DNA of 64,000 nucleotides from Acidobacteriaceae bacterium (GTDB taxonomy: Bacteria; Acidobacteriota; Terriglobia; Terriglobales; Acidobacteriaceae): contig PLWX01000087.1 in the NCBI GenBank assembly GCA_003151155.1, positions 43,888 to 107,887 on the forward strand, given 5' to 3'. The notes beneath the pieces are model-generated. The model ran no database searches and had not been told where the DNA came from. It saw nothing but the letters and a program-made list of their open reading frames with translations. This document shows, in pieces, positions 35,971 through 44,627 of this stretch (within the stretch, counting starts at the first letter, position 1; each line of letters starts with the position of its first letter). The translations under genes and the position numbers were made by a program.

Positions 35971-36969
35971 CTAGAAGCGCACCTCGACGTTGGGCTTGCG
36001 GTCGAGGTGAATGGTATCGATGAAGCGCACCTTGCCGATGTTGAGCTTCATGACCAGCGAACTGGTGCGGACGCCTTCGCCGAAGAAGCGGACGCCCTTG
36101 AGCAGCGAACCTTCGGTGACGCCGGTGGCGGCGAAGATGATGTTCTTGCCAGGCGCGAGTTCGTCGGCGCGATAGATACGCTTGACGTCTTTGATGCCCA
36201 TGCCTGACATACGTTCTTCCTGCTGCGGGGTGTAGCCGACGAGACGGCCTTCCATGTATCCGTTGAGACAGCGAATGGCGGCGGCGGTCAGCACGCCTTC
36301 GGGGGCGCCACCGGTTCCGATGACTGCGTGCACGCCGGTGCCGCGAACAGCGGCCGCAATACCGGCAGCGACGTCACCATCGCTGATGAGACGAATGCGC
36401 GCGCCGGCGGCACGAATGTCAGCAATGAGGTTTTCGTGGCGGGGACGATCGAGGACGATGATAACGAGGTCTTCGACATCGCGATCGAGCGCGGTGGCGA
36501 TGGCCTTGAGATTTTCTTCGACAGGACGATCGAGGTGGACGACGCCACGACACGGGGAACCGACGATGATCTTTTCCATGTAGCAGTCGGGGGCGTGCAG
36601 CAGTCCGCCATGTTCGCTGGCGGCGAGAACGGTGATGGCGCCGGGCGATCCGGTGGCGCAGAGGTTGGTGCCTTCAAGGGGATCGACCGCGATGTCGATC
36701 TCGGGATCGCTTTCTCCCATGCGACCGACCCTTTCGCCGATGTAAAGCATGGGGGCTTCGTCGCGCTCACCCTCGCCGATGACGATGGTGCCGCGCATGC
36801 GAACGCTGTGCATGGTGCGGCGCATGGCCTCGGTGGCGACGTGGTCGGCGCGCATGCGGTCGCCCTGGCCCATGGTCTTGGCCGATTCGATGGCAGCCTC
36901 TTCGACAACCTGGAGAAATTCGAGGGCGAGATCGCTCTCGATGCTGGGGATTGCGGGTTTAGTTTCCAA
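35971..36969 (-). CDS. glpX: Fructose-1,6-bisphosphatase class II (GlpX)
   Basis: 332 aa from a TTG at 36969, preceded by GGAGGG at correct spacing; the frame to 37035 passes through repeat-rich sequence and lacks a site. It hydrolyses fructose 1,6-bisphosphate in gluconeogenesis. Family blocks are [64 protein letters not shown] and the metal-site region [14 protein letters not shown]. The length matches the family. Confidence 0.95.
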   Translation of the reverse strand: METKPAIPSIESDLALEFLQVVEEAAIESAKTMGQGDRMRADHVATEAMRRTMHSVRMRGTIVIGEGERDEAPMLYIGERVGRMGESDPEIDIAVDPLEGTNLCATGSPGAITVLAASEHGGLLHAPDCYMEKIIVGSPCRGVVHLDRPVEENLKAIATALDRDVEDLVIIVLDRPRHENLIADIRAAGARIRLISDGDVAAGIAAAVRGTGVHAVIGTGGAPEGVLTAAAIRCLNGYMEGRLVGYTPQQEERMSGMGIKDVKRIYRADELAPGKNIIFAATGVTEGSLLKGVRFFGEGVRTSSLVMKLNIGKVRFIDTIHLDRKPNVEVRF

Positions 36970-37105
36970 TGAGCCCTCCGGGTGCCGTCCGCTGAAGCGG
37001 ACTCTAACGTTTGTCGATGCGCTCCCACCACTCACGTGGTGGGCTATTGCGTTTCGTCGCTTCGCGACTGGTGTATGCAGGGGCTAAAGCCCGCGACGAT
37101 TCATT

Positions 37106-37179
37106 TCGAATCGGTATGACTGTAGTCGTGCCTTGATACAAATCTCGAATCGGTATGACTGTAGTCGTTCCCTGATACA
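37106..37179. repeat. Two 35-bp direct repeats, 39-bp period
   Basis: Both copies carry TCGAATCGGTATGACTGTAG followed by TCGT and (G/T)(C)C(T/C)TGATACA; they start at 37106 and 37145. Confidence 0.75.
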
Positions 37180-37226
37180 CATCGTCAGAGTCTTGCGAAC
37201 TTGCAATGCTCCCGCCTGACACAGAG

Positions 37227-37254
37227 CAGCCCATGATCCGTAGACCATGGGCTG
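37227..37254. repeat. CAGCCCATG palindrome
   Basis: A perfect 9-bp stem, 37227-37235 paired with 37246-37254, with a 10-nt loop and no T run. Confidence 0.65.
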
Positions 37255-37284
37255 GCTGCGAACTGAAGATTGTGCTCCCTCGGG

Positions 37285-38463
37285 TTAGAAGCCGTCAATC
37301 CCGGTGATGTGCTGGCCGATGATGAGGGTGTGGACGTCGTGGGTGCCCTCGTAGGTCTTCACCGACTCGAGGTTCATCATGTGGCGGAAGACCGGGTATT
37401 CGTCGGCGATACCGTTGCCGCCGAGGATGTCGCGGGCCATGCGGGCGCACTCGAGCGCCATCCAGACGTTGTTCCGTTTGGCCATGGAGATGTGCTGATG
37501 TCCGGCTTTGCCCTGGTCTTTCAGGCGGCCAACTTGCAGCGCGAGCAGTTGCGCCTTGGTGATCTCGTTGATCATCCAGACGAGCTTTTCCTGCACGAGT
37601 TGGTGACCGGCGATGGGCATGTCGTGGAACTGTTTGCGGAACTGCGCGTACTGTAGGGCGCAGTCGTAACAGGCCATAGCGGCACCGATCGCACCCCATG
37701 CAATTCCGTAGCGCGCCTGGTTAAGGCACATCAGCGGGGATTTCAGCCCTTCGGATTTCGGAAGCAAGTTCTCGGCGGGAATTTTGACATCCTGCAAGGA
37801 CAAGCTTGAAGTGACAGATGCGCGAAGGGACCACTTGCCGTGGACATCTTTGGCGACGAAGCCGGGACGATCGGTTTCGACGAGGAATCCGCGGATGCGT
37901 CCGCCTTCGTCTTCGACCTTCGCCCAGATGACGGCGACGTCGGCGATGGAACCGGAGGTGATCCACATTTTCTCGCCGCTGATGACGTAGCCATCGCCAA
38001 CTTTACGGGCGCGGGTGCGCATGGCAGAGGGATTGGATCCGGCGTCGGGCTCGGTAAGGCCGAAGCAGCCGAGTTTTTCACCCTTGGCCATGGCGGGGAG
38101 CCACTTATCTTTTTGGGCGTCGCTACCGAAGGAGTAGATCGGATACATCACCAACGCCGACTGCACGCTGACGAAGCTGCGCACGCCGCTGTCGCCGCGT
38201 TCGAGTTCCTGCGTCATGAGGCCGTACTCGACGTTGCCCATCTCGGCGCAGCCGTAGCCTTTGAGGTTGGCGCCAAAAAAGCCGAGCTCGCCCATGGGCT
38301 GAACCAGTTCCCTGGGGAAACGGCCATCGCGGTTGCACTGCTCGATGATGGGAATGAGGTTGTCTTCAATGAACTTACGGGTATTCTCGCGGACGAGGCG
38401 CTCGTCGTCGGTGAGGAGCGTGTCGAATTCAATGTAATCGACGCCCTTGAATTTAATGGCCAT
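37285..38463 (-). CDS. gcdH: Acyl-CoA dehydrogenase, glutaryl-CoA dehydrogenase type
   Basis: 392 aa flavoenzyme. It has the family blocks GCFGLTEPDAGSNPSAMRT and KMWITSGSIADVAVIWAKV, and the catalytic glutamate in KTYEGTHDVHTLIIGQHITG, a context typical of glutaryl-CoA dehydrogenase. It would oxidise and decarboxylate glutaryl-CoA to crotonyl-CoA in lysine/tryptophan breakdown. The subfamily call rests on the C-terminal block and the general pattern; other acyl-CoA substrates cannot be excluded. It stands alone, with repeat-rich spacers on both sides. Confidence 0.9.
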   Translation of the reverse strand: MAIKFKGVDYIEFDTLLTDDERLVRENTRKFIEDNLIPIIEQCNRDGRFPRELVQPMGELGFFGANLKGYGCAEMGNVEYGLMTQELERGDSGVRSFVSVQSALVMYPIYSFGSDAQKDKWLPAMAKGEKLGCFGLTEPDAGSNPSAMRTRARKVGDGYVISGEKMWITSGSIADVAVIWAKVEDEGGRIRGFLVETDRPGFVAKDVHGKWSLRASVTSSLSLQDVKIPAENLLPKSEGLKSPLMCLNQARYGIAWGAIGAAMACYDCALQYAQFRKQFHDMPIAGHQLVQEKLVWMINEITKAQLLALQVGRLKDQGKAGHQHISMAKRNNVWMALECARMARDILGGNGIADEYPVFRHMMNLESVKTYEGTHDVHTLIIGQHITGIDGF

Positions 38464-38653
38464 GCAGGTCTCGCTTTTCTGTGGTTCTCAGGAAGGCGCG
38501 GCGGGGGCAGCGGAATACGCGGCTCGTCGCTGTTCAGGGAACTAATGAAGATACAAGGGGGCGGGGAAGAGGGTCAAACGGGGTTAGGTGTGTTTTTGAT
38601 GGAGGAGGCCGGAACGCTTTCGGATTTTGAGCGAAGCGGAGGACTCGTGAGTT

Positions 38654-38848
38654 TCAGGCTTCTTCGCGCCGCCAGTGTTGTTTGACCATGGCGCGGAGTC
38701 GCGATTCTTCTTCGCGAGTGAATTCAGAGGCGGATTTGTAATGCAGCGCGCGCAGGAAATCGCCTTCTTCTTCAGTGAGACGATGGAGTTTGATTTCGCG
38801 GGCTTGGCGGCGAAGCTCTTCGAGTTCATGCAGACGCTGTTCGTTCAT
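38654..38848 (-). CDS. Small helical charged protein (64 aa)
   Basis: The frame from the ATG at 38848 gives a Glu/Arg-rich, all-helical protein (NEQRLHELEELRRQAREI...). No clear ribosome binding site is seen and the frame extends to 38890. The composition looks like a real small protein and not a random frame, but support is modest. Confidence 0.5.
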   Translation of the reverse strand: MNEQRLHELEELRRQAREIKLHRLTEEEGDFLRALHYKSASEFTREEESRLRAMVKQHWRREEA

Positions 38849-39001
38849 GGGCGGGTGACATTGTACTGCGGACGGAGCAGAGTACAACAAGGAAGGTGCT
38901 GGCTTCGACCTCAGGGGCTAAAGCCCACTCTTCTCCGGCGCGCTGACGCGGCGCTTCACCCCAAGGCGAAGCGAGGCACGTGCAGCGCGAGCGTTCTTTC
39001 T

Positions 39002-39475
39002 CTACGGATGATCGAAGCGGAGGAGATGGCCGGGTAGCACGAACGCGCCTTCGAGGTTGGGAGGGAGTTTGCCGGTCCAATTGATGCAGCAGCGATTGAT
39101 AAGCCGCACTTCGGCGGGATGTTCTTCCCACTGACCTTCTTTTTCTTCGCGCACGGCCACGGCAAAGACATCCTCGCGTTTCGGGTCGCCTTCTTTCCAG
39201 GAAAAGATGGAAGCTTCAAGTCCCTCGCTCAGCGACTCATTGGGAAGCACGCATAGAACCCATTCGTGCATGGTGTCCATGGAGTACGCGCCGGGCGTGA
39301 CACCGGGAATGCATTTGCGGATCAATGCACCGTATTCCCGAGCGACTTTTTCGACGGAGTCATCGGGCGTGTCGTCGATGATCAGCACTTGATCGCAAGG
39401 ACGGAGAGTTTCCAGGAGGCGGCCGAGACGGGGGCCGTCGTTGCGCGCATGGATAATTGCACTAAGCTTGGGCAT
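39002..39475 (-). CDS. Short glycosyltransferase family 2-like protein
   Basis: 157 aa from the ATG at 39475. The start MPKLSAIIHARNDGPRLGRLLETL and the later QVLIIDDTPDDSV are the beginning of a GT-A fold (nucleotide-sugar binding with a DD pair), but the protein is only half the length of a usual family 2 enzyme. The C-terminal part (INWTGKLPPNLEGAF, then RFDH) may keep a minimal acceptor region. It could be a specialised or degenerate transferase. The long frame upstream of 39475 is a shadow of the neighbouring glycine-zipper gene. Confidence 0.7.
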   Translation of the reverse strand: MPKLSAIIHARNDGPRLGRLLETLRPCDQVLIIDDTPDDSVEKVAREYGALIRKCIPGVTPGAYSMDTMHEWVLCVLPNESLSEGLEASIFSWKEGDPKREDVFAVAVREEKEGQWEEHPAEVRLINRCCINWTGKLPPNLEGAFVLPGHLLRFDHP

Positions 39476-39560
39476 TTGGGAAAAACGCTGCCTCAGGTTG
39501 GAGGGTAAATCAGCAGCGCGGGTTGCAGGAGGTCCGATCCAACGTTGGTGGTATGAGCAA

Positions 39561-39589
39561 AAGAAAAAGGCACGAAAAATCGTGCCTTT
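39561..39589 (-). terminator. Terminator after BON/glycine-zipper lipoprotein gene
   Basis: A perfect 10-bp stem (AAAGGCACGA at 39566-39575, TCGTGCCTTT at 39580-39589) with a 4-nt loop; on the minus strand it runs into a T-rich tail. Confidence 0.85.
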
Positions 39590-39609
39590 GAGCTCGAAAA
39601 AAAGGACCG

Positions 39610-40737
39610 CTATTCGTTCATCTGGCTGCGTCCCGCGTTGCGGTCGTTGGTCGCTTGCGGAGTTACGGTTAAGGGATTCTGCAACGAAAAGCTGAGCAGG
39701 GCTTCGGGGCCAAGCTTGATCTGATTCGCTTTGTTGGTGGCGGCTGCCGCGCCTGCACCCGCACCACCTCCAGCTACCGTGCCGATGGCAGCACCTTTGC
39801 CGCCACCCGCAATGCCGCCGATGATGGCGCCGAGGAGAGCACCGCCGCCAGCCTTGGCTGCGGTCTTCTTGCCTTGTCCAGTGCCGTTCTTCGCCCACTG
39901 GTTGGTGGAGATGTTGTAGGTCTTTCCGTTAATCGAAAGCGAGGTCAGTTCGATGGTGAGGTTGGAGGCGCCGGCGAAACGACCGGCACTCTTCACATCC
40001 ACCACGTGACCTTGTACATCGGCATCGCGCGGAAGAACGACCTGGTCGTCAATCACGATCGGCGAATTCAGGGTGGCGCGGAAGGTGTCGCCGACCTGGT
40101 TGCGTTCGGAGTCGAGGCCATCGAGAAGGCGCACGGAGAGCGAGGTGCCAGAGGGAATCGTGACCTTCGCCGGTGGTGGCGGAGGAGGCGGCGGAGTGTT
40201 CTGCACCGGAGCGGAAGCAGGCGTAGCGTCGTTTGAGGCCGGCTGGGCTGCGGGGGCTTCGGAGGAAGCGAGGTCCTGGTAGATCTTGTCGTCGTCCTTC
40301 GGCTGGTTGCGATGTTTCTTATCGCGCGGCTTGTCGCTTGCCATCTTGGGGGCCGGAGCACTGTAGCCGACCTGCGCGGTGGGAGCAGGTTGCACCGGGG
40401 CGGCGGGTGGCGGAGCAGTTTGTACGGCCGCGGATGGACGGCTCGAAGTGTCAACCTGGAGGTTGTTGATAACGGTCTTCACGCCAGCGATGGCGGCAGC
40501 GTCGTTGGACGCGGCGGTGCGTTCGCTGTCAGAAGAGACGGTGCCGCTCAGGGTGACCACGCCATTCGAGGCCTGTACGGCGATGGTCTTCGACGGCACA
40601 GCGGCGTCGCGCGCGATTTTATCCTGCGCGTTCGAGGCGAGTTGGGCGTCGTTGGGCTGCTTGTTGCAGGCTGCGGCGAAACTCAAGACGAGAAGTATCG
40701 AAGCAAATGAAATGAGCGAACGTAAATGTGCTCGCAT
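39610..40737 (-). CDS. BON-domain lipoprotein with glycine-zipper region
   Basis: 375 aa. The lipobox FAAAC places a lipidated cysteine at about residue 24. A BON domain follows (about 30-95: [30 protein letters not shown]...). A Pro/Ala/Gln-rich linker covers about 100-185. A beta-rich domain with [33 protein letters not shown] lies at 190-285, and a glycine zipper ([20 protein letters not shown]) lies near 300-335. BON domains bind phospholipid surfaces; the protein is probably an envelope-stability lipoprotein. The terminator just downstream suggests a single-gene unit. Confidence 0.85.
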   Translation of the reverse strand: MRAHLRSLISFASILLVLSFAAACNKQPNDAQLASNAQDKIARDAAVPSKTIAVQASNGVVTLSGTVSSDSERTAASNDAAAIAGVKTVINNLQVDTSSRPSAAVQTAPPPAAPVQPAPTAQVGYSAPAPKMASDKPRDKKHRNQPKDDDKIYQDLASSEAPAAQPASNDATPASAPVQNTPPPPPPPPAKVTIPSGTSLSVRLLDGLDSERNQVGDTFRATLNSPIVIDDQVVLPRDADVQGHVVDVKSAGRFAGASNLTIELTSLSINGKTYNISTNQWAKNGTGQGKKTAAKAGGGALLGAIIGGIAGGGKGAAIGTVAGGGAGAGAAAATNKANQIKLGPEALLSFSLQNPLTVTPQATNDRNAGRSQMNE

Positions 40738-40873
40738 GGGTGATCCTTCTTCCGAAGTGATGTCTACCAGAATAGACGAGAGTGACTGGCTTCGGTTAAT
40801 GAAGAAACGTAAATTCGCGGTAAAGGCAGGGCCAAAGTGGGTACCTTGGTCACTGTCCTTTTCGGTTAAGGCC

Positions 40874-41920
40874 TTACGCGAAAAGCGCGAGTTGATCGGG
40901 TTTTACGCTGACCACGGGGCGACGTTCTTCATAGCGTTGGCGATGGGCGGGGAAGCCATGCTTCCGTTTCAAGGACGACATGAGTTGTTGGACGCGCTGG
41001 CGGTAGGCGTCGGGAACGAAGGCGCTCTTGCCATAGCGCTTGCGGTAATTTTCCGCCATGTGCGGGAATTCTTTTTCCAAAAACGGCATGAAGACGCTGG
41101 CGGAACACGGTTTCAGAAAAAGCGGATTGGCGAAAATGGAGCGAGCGCCATGGGCGCGAGCGGCGGCGACAAGGGCGTCGAGATCGCGGGGACGATCGGT
41201 GATGCCGGGCAGGACCGGGGCGCAGGAGACACCGCAGGGGATACCGGCGTCATTGAGGATTTTGATCGCATTGAGACGTAGATCGGGACGTGGAGCGCGG
41301 GGTTCGAGGATGCGTGCGAGGTTGGCGTCGAGGGTAGTGATGGTGATATTCACGGAGATCTGGTTGTTTTCGCCGATGCGACGCAGGAGTTCGAGATCGC
41401 GCAGGATGAGCTGCGACTTGGTGATGATGCCGATGGCAAAGCCGCGATGCAGCGCGAATTCTTCGAGGATGCCGCGGGTAACTTCGTAGCGGCGCTCGGC
41501 GGGTTGATAGGGGTCGGTGGCGGTGCCGATGGCGATCTCTTCGCCGGTCTTTACCTTGCGCAGGTCGTGGCGCAACAAGTTCGAAGCCTGCCGCTTGACG
41601 AAGATCTTGCGCTCGAACTCGGTGTTGTCACGCAGTTCCATGAACTCGTGAGTGTAGCGGGCGTAGCAATATTTGCAGGCAAACTCGCAGCCGCGATAGG
41701 GATTAATCGTCCAGGTGAAGGGCATCCGCGGGGTGTTGCACTTGTTGAGCAGCGAACGCGCGGGCAGGGTCAGGTATTCGACTTCGTGGCCGAGGCGGAT
41801 GGATTCGCCTTCGGCGGCGAGACGGGCGATGCCGACGAGGGTGGGGGAAATGGGTCCGGCGTTGTTGCGTTCGTAGGACAGCAATGGCGGGGCATCGAAT
41901 TTGTGGGCGAGAGCGGACAT
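40874..41920 (-). CDS. Radical SAM protein, PA0069/spore-photolyase-related family
   Basis: About 348 aa. The 4Fe-4S motif C-x3-C-x2-C is intact in YRGCEFACKYCYARYTHEF. The later GTATDPYQPAERRY, GFAIGIITKSQLILRDLELL and ITTLDANLARILEPRAPRP follow the family of single-domain radical SAM proteins related to spore photoproduct lyase. Function unknown. The start is uncertain: ATGs at 41920 and 41929 and a TTG at 41935 are in frame, with GAGG near the first two. Confidence 0.86.
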   Translation of the reverse strand: MSALAHKFDAPPLLSYERNNAGPISPTLVGIARLAAEGESIRLGHEVEYLTLPARSLLNKCNTPRMPFTWTINPYRGCEFACKYCYARYTHEFMELRDNTEFERKIFVKRQASNLLRHDLRKVKTGEEIAIGTATDPYQPAERRYEVTRGILEEFALHRGFAIGIITKSQLILRDLELLRRIGENNQISVNITITTLDANLARILEPRAPRPDLRLNAIKILNDAGIPCGVSCAPVLPGITDRPRDLDALVAAARAHGARSIFANPLFLKPCSASVFMPFLEKEFPHMAENYRKRYGKSAFVPDAYRQRVQQLMSSLKRKHGFPAHRQRYEERRPVVSVKPDQLALFA

Positions 41921-42172
41921 GGGGGCCATCCTCAAGGGAGGAGGAACGGGGCAGGCATCGCCAGAGCGGGCGGTCGCACCTGCCGTTCCTCAGCAAAGGC
42001 GTAAGAGGGAGACTTTCGCCTTTTGTTCGCTGTGTACAGTAACCCGGGGGTGAGGCCTTGTCAAGTGGCCGGAGCAGCAGATTCGCAGGTCGGCGGGGGC
42101 TGCGCAATGGCTAGGGAGATACTCGGGTGGATTGTCATTTTGCACCGTCCAATTTTGGGTCGCAAAGGCAAA

Positions 42173-42231
42173 GCGCAAGGTCCTTCGGCTGCGAACGCGG
42201 GCGGTACCGCGTTCTTCGCTCAGGATGACAA
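42173..42231. repeat. Dispersed palindromic repeat, family A, copy 3
   Basis: The arms GCGCAAGGTCCTTCGGCTGC and TTCGCTCAGGATGACAAG flank a hairpin with stem GAACGCGG / CCGCGTTC. Confidence 0.7.
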
Positions 42232-42365
42232 GGGTTTTAGATTGTTCAGTTTGACCGAGAAGCAGGTTGCCACGTCGCTGCGCTCCTCGCAATGACAGCA
42301 AGAGGGAGCGTTTGAGAGCGTCAACCGGGAGGTGGGCTTGCCGCGCAAGGGATGTCTGACGCCCA

Positions 42366-42397
42366 AGAAAAAACCCGTCCTCGGTGACGAGGACGGG
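42366..42397 (-). terminator. Terminator of the M16 peptidase operon
   Basis: A perfect 10-bp stem (CCCGTCCTCG at 42374-42383, its complement to 42397) with a 4-nt loop; on the minus strand it is followed by TTTTTT. Confidence 0.9.
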
Positions 42398-42413
42398 ACA
42401 TGGACTGAGAAAG

Positions 42414-44627
42414 CTATTTCGGTTGGTCGGTGGACGGCGGTGCGCTGTCTGCGGGCTTCTCCCAGATTTTCGGATCGATCTTGGGGTTGATGACCCACTC
42501 CTTGATCGTGTCCTTCGCTGAAGGCTTGCCGTTGTCACTAACGGCGCGGTTGGTGTAGAGGTTCACGCCGCTGAAGGATTTCCAGTCGGAATATTCGGAG
42601 GCGCGATTGACGGGGCCGGCTTGCCCGAGCGCAGAGAATTCGCTGCGCAGCGGAAGATCGGTTTTGGGATCGAGATACCAGGTCGCTTCGGCGCCATCGG
42701 CGTTGATCTTCAGAACGTTGGCTTCCACCTCTCTGATTTTTTTGGTGCCGGCAGCGGTGAAGGTGTACTTCGGATCGTCGAGGTGCTGGGCCACGGCGAT
42801 GACATCGCGCTTGAGACTCTTCAGCGCTTCTTCTTTTGCAGGCGGAGGCATCTCGCCACCCTGGCCTCCGGCGTTCATGTAACTCGCACCCGGCCACGCG
42901 GCCATGATCATTTTGCCCATCGGCGTGCTCAGTTGCGAATAGACATGGTCGGGATACTCGACGAAGTTGTCGGATTCGATCGACACCTCGCCTTGCGGCG
43001 TATGGCGCAAGCTGGTGGATTTCTGCTCGATGGCTTTAACGGCGGACACTTTATCTTTCCCGCCTAAAGCCTGTACGAACTTTGCGGCGAGCGCTTTGCC
43101 TTCGGGATTGCTCGCGGCTGGAGCGGCCTGTGCTGGTGCTTCAGAGGAGCCTTGCGGCTCCTCACCACCATTGCCAGGGATGCTGATGTCGATCGGCGTC
43201 ACTTTGCCGAGGAGCGAAAGTTTTTCTTCTCCCATCTCAGAAGAATTGCCGACGACGAGCACTGGCAGCTGTTCCTTGTGGACGTACTTGCGGGCGACGC
43301 GGGCGACTTCGTCGGAGGTAACCTTCTCGATGTTGGTGCGATAGAGTTCGAGGAAGTCGAGCGGGTAGTGGTAGAACTCGTAGGCCATCTTCTCGCGCAG
43401 AACTTTCTCTGGCGTATCGAAGTTGAAGATGAACGAATTCAGGATTGCGCCCTTGGCACGCGTGAGTTCTGCAGGGCTGGGAGGAGTTTTCACCAGGTCA
43501 TCGATCTGCGCGTTCAGCGACTGGATGGCTTCGACGGTGGTCACGCTCTTCGTTCCCATGCCGATGCGGAAGACACCGGGGTGGTCGAATGAGGATCCGA
43601 TGGAGCCGTACACCGCGTAAGCGAGACCTTGCTTGGTGCGGATCTGTGAGAAGAGACGCGATGAGAAGCCTCCGCCGAAGACTTCGTTCATCACTTCAAC
43701 GGCGTAGTAGTCGGGGTTATTGCGCAGGATGCCGGGAGCGACCATGCGGATCTCGCTCTGGTTCACATCGTTTTTCTCAACGAAGTAAATTCCGGGAGCG
43801 GCGGTTTTGAATTCGGCGTGGAAGGGCGGAAGCTCGGGACCTTTCTGCCAGCTTTCGAAGGCGGAACGAAGCTTCTGCTCCATCTGCTTCGAGTCGAAGT
43901 CGCCGATAACGCCCATGATGATGTCGTTGGGATGGAGGTGTTGTTCGTGCCAGGCCACCAGGTCTTCGCGAGTAACGGCATCGACGGTGGCGTACTCGGG
44001 GGTGCGGGCGTAGGGATTGTCTTTACCGTAAGCGAGCTTGGCGGATTCGCGTCCGGCGATCGAACCGATCTGATCGTTGCGGCGTGCGATAGTGGACTTC
44101 ATCTCTTCTTTCGCGAGTTCGATCTTGTCGTCGCGGAAGGCGGGATTGCGCAGCACATCGAGATAGGTGGCGAAGACGGTTTCGAAATCCTGCTTGAGAC
44201 AGGTCAGCGCGATGGTGGTGGAGTCGGCGTTGTCGTCGGTTTCGATCTTGGCAGCGCGAGCTTCGAGAAGGTCGTCGAGTTCATCGCCAGTCTTCGTTTT
44301 TGTTCCGCCGGTGCGCCAGACGTCGCCGTAGATGTCGAGCAGACCGACTTTGGCGGCAGGTTGTTCACGCGAACCACCTCGGATACGCATGGTGGCGTCG
44401 ATGATGGGAAGCTCGTGATCTTCCTGGAGGAAGATCACCATCCCATTCGAAAGCTGAATGCGTGTCGGTTCGGCGGGCTTGAAGGGCGGCAAGGGTGGAG
44501 TGGGAATTTTGTCCCATGCGGAAGTCTGGGAGGCCTTCTCATTTGGGGCGGTCTTGGTTTGTGCCAGGCCGGTGGAGAGCGACAAGAGCGAGGTTGCGAA
44601 TAGTGCGATGAGCGTGCGCTTCGTCAT
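42414..44627 (-). CDS. Exported M16-family protein, catalytically degenerate, with extra C-terminal domain
   Basis: 737 aa with a signal peptide (to about LAQ, residue 23). Two M16 domains are visible (about 45-250 and 260-470, e.g. GGGFSSRLFSQIRTKQGLAYAVYG), but the HxxEH zinc motif is replaced by GLLDIYGDV, so peptidase activity is lost. Residues about 510-725 form an additional domain (ALGGKDKVSAVKAIEQKSTSLRH..., WYLDPKTDLPLRSEFSALG) of lipoprotein-carrier-like beta type. It overlaps the start of, and is translated with, the active M16 protein upstream. Likely the partner subunit of a heterodimer. Confidence 0.87.
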   Translation of the reverse strand: MTKRTLIALFATSLLSLSTGLAQTKTAPNEKASQTSAWDKIPTPPLPPFKPAEPTRIQLSNGMVIFLQEDHELPIIDATMRIRGGSREQPAAKVGLLDIYGDVWRTGGTKTKTGDELDDLLEARAAKIETDDNADSTTIALTCLKQDFETVFATYLDVLRNPAFRDDKIELAKEEMKSTIARRNDQIGSIAGRESAKLAYGKDNPYARTPEYATVDAVTREDLVAWHEQHLHPNDIIMGVIGDFDSKQMEQKLRSAFESWQKGPELPPFHAEFKTAAPGIYFVEKNDVNQSEIRMVAPGILRNNPDYYAVEVMNEVFGGGFSSRLFSQIRTKQGLAYAVYGSIGSSFDHPGVFRIGMGTKSVTTVEAIQSLNAQIDDLVKTPPSPAELTRAKGAILNSFIFNFDTPEKVLREKMAYEFYHYPLDFLELYRTNIEKVTSDEVARVARKYVHKEQLPVLVVGNSSEMGEEKLSLLGKVTPIDISIPGNGGEEPQGSSEAPAQAAPAASNPEGKALAAKFVQALGGKDKVSAVKAIEQKSTSLRHTPQGEVSIESDNFVEYPDHVYSQLSTPMGKMIMAAWPGASYMNAGGQGGEMPPPAKEEALKSLKRDVIAVAQHLDDPKYTFTAAGTKKIREVEANVLKINADGAEATWYLDPKTDLPLRSEFSALGQAGPVNRASEYSDWKSFSGVNLYTNRAVSDNGKPSAKDTIKEWVINPKIDPKIWEKPADSAPPSTDQPK

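Larger units (their letters stand above)
36970..37284. other. Repeat-rich intergenic region
   Basis: No gene seen. It holds GGGCTAAAGCCC (37081-37092), two 35-bp direct repeats at 39-bp period (37106-37179) and a CCCATG hairpin (37227-37254). Confidence 0.65.
41936..42413. other. Intergenic region with dispersed repeats and terminator
   Basis: No gene seen. It includes a family-A repeat (42173-42231), a second common dispersed sequence at about 42260-42297 (CACGTCGCTGCGCTCCTCGC followed by AATGACA) and the M16 operon terminator (42366-42397). Confidence 0.6.

Noticed and set aside
39476-39898. Long N-terminal extension of the glycosyltransferase-like frame
   Set aside because: It is antisense-like sequence over the glycine-zipper gene end and terminator; the protein starts at 39475.
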